NCBI RefSeq assembly: GCF_043951865.1
Contig: NZ_JBINJF010000009.1
Location: 62,001 to 126,000, forward strand
Length of the DNA stretch: 64,000 nt
Source: JAMQKA01 sp043951865
GTDB taxonomy: Bacteria; Bacteroidota; Rhodothermia; Balneolales; Balneolaceae
Direction of reading: 5' to 3'
Positions 63,746 to 64,000 of this stretch are shown here, in pieces; the stretch's first letter is position 1; each line of letters begins with the position of its first letter. Under the pieces are notes generated by a model that saw only the letters and a program-made list of their open reading frames with translations, did no database searches and was not told where the DNA came from. A program made the position numbers and the translations under genes.

Positions 63746-64000
63746 ATGGCTAAAAAAATAAATTTGTTACTTGTTTTTCTTCTCCTCTTATCAATCTCCG
63801 TTCAAGGGCAGATGAAACGGGAAAGAGCTGCCCAGACACTGCAGGGTCCGGTAGAAGAGACCTTCTGGGCACCGTCGTTAATTGGGCTGAGTACCGTTGA
63901 AACATTGGCGGCTCAGAATATCAATGTTACCATTATGCACAATTTTGGCTTGATCAATAATGAACCGTTCCACCATTTTTTGGGGATGGACTTCGGGGCT
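63746..64000 (+). CDS. DUF5777 family outer-membrane-like protein (partial, C-terminus outside window)
   Basis: An ATG at 63746 opens a frame to the right edge: a signal peptide (INLLLVFLLLLSISVQGQ) then EETFWAPSLIGLSTVETLAAQNINVTIMHNFGLINNEPFHHFLGMDFGA. The pattern of a short beta strand with MHNFG and FLGMDFG fits DUF5777, a beta-barrel family often found next to YceI and cytochrome genes in Bacteroidota. Only 85 codons are visible. Confidence 0.75.
   Translation, partial: MAKKINLLLVFLLLLSISVQGQMKRERAAQTLQGPVEETFWAPSLIGLSTVETLAAQNINVTIMHNFGLINNEPFHHFLGMDFGA

Overview
The window is a gene-dense chromosomal segment, roughly half G+C by eye, from a Gram-negative bacterium of the Bacteroidota/Rhodothermota/Balneolota group. 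This is an inference from family content: GWxTD, DUF2480 and DUF5777 proteins, an ECF sigma factor followed by an anti-sigma-like protein with an outer-membrane-type C-terminus, a complete SUF operon, many lipoproteins and beta-barrels, and a mix of genes with and without Shine-Dalgarno sequences. No rRNA, tRNA, CRISPR array, transposase, integrase or phage gene was seen.

Layout. 1-13.2 kb: a GWxTD protein (running off the left edge) divergent from an acyl-CoA carboxylase carboxyltransferase; a PD40 propeller protein, a nitrilase-family amidase, a low-molecular-weight phosphatase and a TPR protein; a minus-strand run der / nuoI / DinB-like / membrane protein / peroxiredoxin; and a Tat-type enolase-superfamily protein. 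13.6-26.9 kb: uup, a kinase-like protein with a HAD hydrolase, a DUF7305-type remnant, a propeller lipoprotein, two small uncertain proteins, a UPF0182 membrane protein, an ATP-grasp enzyme, TrpB2 and a DUF1499 protein. 27.1-33.6 kb: the minus-strand SUF operon sufB-C-D-S, nifU-like, sufA-like, DUF2480. 34-41.7 kb: a CcdA-like membrane protein, an RRM protein, then a tightly packed six-gene minus-strand run greA / ugd / Nudix / barrel / caspase-like lipoprotein / DMT transporter. 41.8-51 kb: housekeeping genes (TrmH-type methyltransferase, metG, NSS transporter, efp-accB-accC-gcvH, guaA). 51-54.2 kb: an LpoA-like periplasmic protein and mltG, both linked to peptidoglycan. 54.6-64 kb: an envelope/signalling region with a minus-strand run DUF4097 / 7TM-SpoIIE phosphatase / outer-membrane barrel, divergent from an ECF sigma / anti-sigma pair, followed by two lipoproteins (one with a CX4CH haem-like motif), YceI and DUF5777.

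The most notable non-gene signals are a 133-base fold-back repeat present twice (25844 and 52864), short heptamer repeats of TTGRATG type next to gene ends, and three TTGTTTA half-sites forming a likely operator between the divergent DUF4097 and sigma genes. Among proteins, a lipoprotein with a caspase fold that has lost both catalytic residues and the redox-flavoured cluster behind the ECF sigma factor deserve a closer look. Family assignments were made by reading motifs; no database search was run.
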